A DNA stretch of 64,000 nt from Lactarius indigo (Eukaryota > Basidiomycota > Agaricomycetes > Russulales > Russulaceae), in the NCBI GenBank assembly GCA_025766275.1, contig JAFKAC010000025.1:620001-684000 (forward strand), read 5' to 3'. Position 1 is the first letter of the stretch. Each line of letters starts with the position of its first letter. The position numbers were made by a program, and so were the translations under genes. Positions 60,157 to 64,000 of the stretch are shown here, in pieces. The notes under the pieces were generated by a model. It was not told the origin of the DNA. It saw only the letters and a program-made list of their open reading frames with translations, and made no database searches.

Positions 60157-61880
60157 GGATTTGGGTGGCATCATGGTACGTCTCGCGAGTTCAGCTCTGT
60201 ATGTTGCACAGGTGCTGAACTCTGCAGGAGGACGGACGGCATTTTTTATGCTTCATTTCCGCTTGCAGCTCGCGAGAATATCACAAGTATCTACCTCAAT
60301 TTGTCAGGCCCACATACCTTAGTACACAATGACCAGTCGTGCATCTCGCTCTGTCCCGGCTTCGGAACTTCATTTCCGCGTCACTCCGGGGCTTCCTTTC
60401 GTCCCTTGACCACCAACCCTTTTCATATTCTGAGAATTCTTATTTGTCAGGCCTCACAATCGGTCATATTTTCCCGTCGGATTCTGGAATTTTCTCATGG
60501 GCGGATGTAGCCGTGATGTGCCAAGTGATAGGGGTGAGGTACGTTCCGCTATTCACAAAGTGTTTGTGGGCATGTGCTATACGCTGCGTACCCCTGCGTA
60601 TTTCTAATCTTTTCTGGCGAGTCAGCTTGCGTGTAATAATTTCGATCTAGGGTCAGCATGTTCTACTTCTAGCCCCAGTGATGACTCATGCTTTGCATTT
60701 TACCTGTCCCTGAACGGACCGTTAAACGCAAGCTTGCGAAAAGAGCAACGGAACGGGCGACCGATCGTGCGAGATTCACTGCTCACGCGTTAATGTCGCC
60801 CTTTTACTAGCTTTATTCTCCTTTCCTTTGCCTTCTGCTGAGCGCTCCCTGTCCACTCACGAGTTGCTGCGTCACCATGGCTTTTTGCCAGATAATCCCA
60901 CGTCAACCTCAAAGAGGTACGAATTATTTATCTTTGTTGGTTAGTCTCTGCGCATGCCTAATTCCGATTGTAGCCACCGCTCACTTCGTCATCGCAGTGC
61001 GGTGTAGTTGTCATGACTAAAATATGTTGGGCGCATTCGGCTTATCTATTCGGCTATTTTATCACTCGCTGGGCTCAACAGATTTCCTTGAACGTCCACT
61101 AGCTATCAGATGCCTGACTTATCATAGAGCGTCCGAGATCCACTTATCCAATGGCATAGCATGCCAACCGCGCAAGGTTACGGTGCCGTAATAATCAACA
61201 ATCGCACGCCCCGTTGGTGTGTACTCTCTAAACGGGCGCCATCTCTTCCCATCATCATCTGCCGCACTTTCTTGAGAATTGGGGGGTCGAAAGCCACGAG
61301 GCTCTAATAAAGAAGCCGTGATTTACGACGGGGTTCTTGCCTCGCGTGTGCTATAAGACCGTCTTATCCTTGTGTCAATGAGGCCCACCTACCGTGCAGG
61401 CACCAGGCAGGATAGTGTATATCTTCCCAATCTCGTTTCAACGTTTGCTCGACTCTCAGCCTTGCAGAGCCCCCCCCCTCACAACCCACCCAACCTTCTT
61501 TTTAGCTCTTTGGGAGTGCCATCCGGCTCTCCTAGTCTTTGTTAACCTTCTTTCAACTACGACCCACCGCTGCATCATGCAACCGCGCTGCAAACACACA
61601 CGCCCCAGCAATCGGCCCAAGGCTTCTTCGGTGCGTGTCCCAGAGCGCAAAGTGTATGCCGGGCCTCATCAACCGACAGACTCCACCAGCGTTAACCATA
61701 AACACCGGCCTAACGTCACAACACGCCACGTGCCCGAGATCCAGCAGCAGAACCTCGTCCTGCTCCTCGCCCTCCTTCTATTCCTCCCTGTCAACGTCCA
61801 CCCCAGCGCCACACGACGACCAGCGACAGCACCGCTGGTCTGAACTCGTCCCACCCCAAACGGCGCTCACCTTTGTCGCG
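60157..61880. other. 1.7 kb intergenic, promoter of next gene
   Basis: No coding model supported. A CT-rich tract near 61450-61520 and an in-frame open stretch from 61539 may be the 5' UTR or an N-terminal extension of the gene at 61881. Confidence 0.45.
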
Positions 61881-63021
61881 ATGTACGACCCCTCTGACGG
61901 CCTCCTCACCTTCTCCGGCGCGTCCTTGCTCCCCTCGGAGCCCCCGACTCCGCCCACGCCAACGACGCCAACGCTCGACATGCTCGACACGCCCGAAACG
62001 CCGAAAGCCCACGCGCGAATGCAAGTCCCCGTGCCCATGCCATGCACGCCCGCGCCAAGCACGCTCGCGGACATGCAGAGTCTCCTCGACGTATACTTCC
62101 GCTCCACGAGCGGGACCACATCCGCAGCCGCGCCCGCCCGCGCATCGTCGACATTCGACGGCCTGATCTGCGTCGCGGCGCCCGACCCAGTGCCAGATTA
62201 CCCACCTCCGTCACCGTCGCCCAGCGCCGGCACCGGACGCGATAAGCCCCTCCCTAAGCGCCCGCCGCCGCCGCCCGACCGCGACAGCGTGTTCGCGTGG
62301 TCCTGGCTCGGACGTATGGCCCCCGATGACCCGCGCGAGCCCTGGAACGTCGACGCGCGCGCCAATACGGACGCCAATGCCAACGCGGGCGGGTTCGGGT
62401 GCGCGTATTGGCCATCGACGGCGGATAGCGGGTACGAGAGCGAGACCGGGTGCGACGACGGCGACTCGTTCTACTACACGCCGCCCGAGCTCGAAGATCC
62501 GAACGAGGTACGCCTGCGTCCGTCCCCCCTTCATCCCATCCATGGTTGATTGAAAGCGAATTCAATTGAAGTGCTCAGCGTTTTCGGTGACGACGACGTC
62601 GACGTCAGAATATATTGACGTGCCCGGACGTGACTGCGACTCGATCTGGTCCGCCAACGTGCTCGCATACGCATACCCTGCCTCTGCCACCACCACCACC
62701 ACCTCTACATGCCCAAGAGCGGGTACGCGAGCACCGGCGCGGGCGTGTGGTCGGGCCCGCTCACACACGCAGCCGTCGTCGCCGTCGTCGCCTGCACAGG
62801 CACTTCTACATCCCTGGCGGTTGCTACGCTCGCGCACCTCACACTCTACGTTTGCCGGTGCCGGCGCGAGTACTGGCTCTCTGCAACGGCGGGCATCACG
62901 GGCCGCGAGCATGTTCACGAAGCTCGGTCGGCTCGCCTCAAGAGATGACGCGGATTCATGGATCTACGTTGAGGTGGTGCATACCATCACGCAGCGTACG
63001 TTGCGTGATTGTGAGTGGTGA
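61881..63021 (+). CDS. Uncharacterised Pro/Ser/Thr-rich protein
   Basis: Two exons, 61881-62507 and 62572-63021, phase 0, for 358 aa from MYDPSDGLLTFSG. The first exon is Pro/Thr-rich (PPTPPTPTTPT, PKRPPPPPDRD) with short acidic or aromatic islands (PEDPREPWN-like, GDSFYYTPPELEDPNE). The second begins CSAFSVTTTSTSEYIDVPG. The acceptor was set at TTGAAG because the nearer TCAG breaks the frame. No domain is recognised; the look is of a disordered regulatory or scaffold protein. An ATG at 61657 in the same frame could give a start 75 residues earlier. GC content is high compared with the neighbours. Confidence 0.5.
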
Positions 63022-63855
63022 ATGTATAGGTTGATTCAAGCTGATGAGAGCGAGAGTGGTGATGAGTAATATCTATTCCTTCCAGCGCCCGGTGCTGCCT
63101 ACACGCTCCTTTCTCTTCATTTTCGCTTTTTTTCTTTTTTACCTTTTACCCTCGTTTCTCATGTAACGTTCATCCTCCCTTTATGCGGGATTGAGTATGT
63201 ATGAGTAAGCTTTGAAATGAAACGTACAACAAGCTCAGAGTCTCATAGTTTAGGGAAATAACGAGTCTTTTGCCGATAATGGACTAGGTTCACCTAACGA
63301 AACAAGACTGCAGCAAACACTCGACGCGAAAAGAGCCCAGTTATCTGGTGCGAACCAGAGGTGTACAATGTCGGGAGAAAGGGCATGCTTTTGGTAATAC
63401 AGCAAGTACACTGTCGCGAGCGCCGTCGATCTTCGCGTTGTACTCTAGCCAGAGGAAGAAGTCATAGGCGAGCTGTGGGGAATTAAAAGGCATAGCAACA
63501 AGCGCAAAATGGATCAGATGACGCAGCTCGCTTAGGACAGCAGGCCATCAGGGCGAAACACAGCAACACACACTGCGAAGCGAAATAAGTGACGTCAGGC
63601 ATCAGTATTGTAATGACGCAGGATAAAACGCACGCGAATTGCCATAATGTGAGTACGAAGAGGGCGAAAAAATAGGGGAGTAAGGGTTTCCAGGTTCTAA
63701 CGTGAAAGCGACGTCAAGGGAGACGTGAGTGGTGGCGGCCACGAAGACAACGGTGGGGAATTAAAACGGCCGAACCACGTGTCGGTAGGGAAAGGACCGA
63801 CATGAGCGGGGGGTAGAGCACACAACCAACAAGGGGGGGTGCTGTTCTTGGTCAC
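63022..63855. other. 3' region, terminal exons not resolved
   Basis: Contains the 3' UTR of the preceding plus-strand gene. On the minus strand there are probably further exons of the gene entering from the right (a possible one around 63420-63480, with QLAYDFFLW and AKIDG), which I could not join with confidence. Confidence 0.4.
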
Positions 63856-64000
63856 CTGAGTGGAGATTAGGGTACCACCGAGGAGGGTCCAGAACAAAGC
63901 CACGAAGGCACCAGCGTGTATAGCAGTGAAGACGACGAGGGTGGTACCCTGTTTGTGGGAGGAACCCGTGGTGATGGAAGTGTACGACGGGTGACTGAGC
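63856..64000 (-). CDS. Membrane protein exon, partial (Chs7-like?)
   Basis: An exon entering from beyond the right edge, ending at a CAG/GTGACC donor at 63856. It reads TTGSSHKQGTTLVVFTAIHAG then ALFWTLLGGTLIST, a hydrophobic helix pair. This resembles the chitin-synthase export chaperone (Chs7) family, in which an endoplasmic-reticulum membrane protein helps chitin synthase leave the ER. The identification rests on a short segment, and the gene's start lies outside the window. Confidence 0.45.

Noticed and set aside
1..64000. CRISPR arrays, rRNA genes, bacterial operons
   Set aside because: None seen; the window is eukaryotic and no regularly spaced direct repeats with unique spacers occur.

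Overview
The window is nuclear DNA from a filamentous basidiomycete, most likely an Agaricomycete. Genes are broken by many 47-65 bp GT-AG introns, are close together, lie on both strands, and have no bacterial-style operons. The housekeeping gene set is eukaryotic (ATG14, dynein roadblock, MDM35, VPS29, MIS12, VPS74, an intron-bearing tRNA-Trp). Exon joins were checked by hand for reading phase. Unless stated otherwise, every spliced model given here closes in frame.

Layout. 0.4-16.4 kb: housekeeping and regulatory genes. These are a proline-rich protein with an EH-like N-terminus, ATG14 divergent from a roadblock dynein light chain, a Zn2Cys6 transcription factor, and MDM35 divergent from VPS29. 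Gene-free stretches of 2-4 kb separate them. 17.5-49 kb: a tandem array of six M36 (fungalysin) secreted metalloprotease genes, all on the plus strand and all with the same 12-exon plan. The first three copies carry frameshifts; the last three are intact (598, 598 and 589 aa). Spacer modules are shared between copies, which points to unequal recombination.

The array is interrupted between copies 3 and 4 by a 6.5 kb DNA transposon (28325-34848). It has 31 bp terminal inverted repeats and a perfect 8 bp target-site duplication. Its single long spliced gene joins a Ulp1-type (C48) SUMO-protease-like domain to a DDE-type transposase-like protein. This is the most striking item in the window. A roughly 27 bp minisatellite and a tRNA-like (possibly SINE) sequence follow it.

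49.3-64 kb: MIS12 (kinetochore) divergent from a tandem pair of 272-aa paralogs with poly-Asp tails. I tentatively compare these with fungal gasdermin-like proteins. Then come a flavin monooxygenase, VPS74/GOLPH3 (with two apparent GC-AG introns), tRNA-Trp(CCA), two uncharacterised basidiomycete proteins, and the edge of a membrane-protein gene.

The housekeeping genes serve autophagy and endosomal or Golgi trafficking (ATG14, VPS29, VPS74), dynein transport, mitochondrial lipid transfer (MDM35) and chromosome segregation (MIS12), with no evident shared pathway. The M36 array is an expanded set of secreted proteases, probably nutritional.
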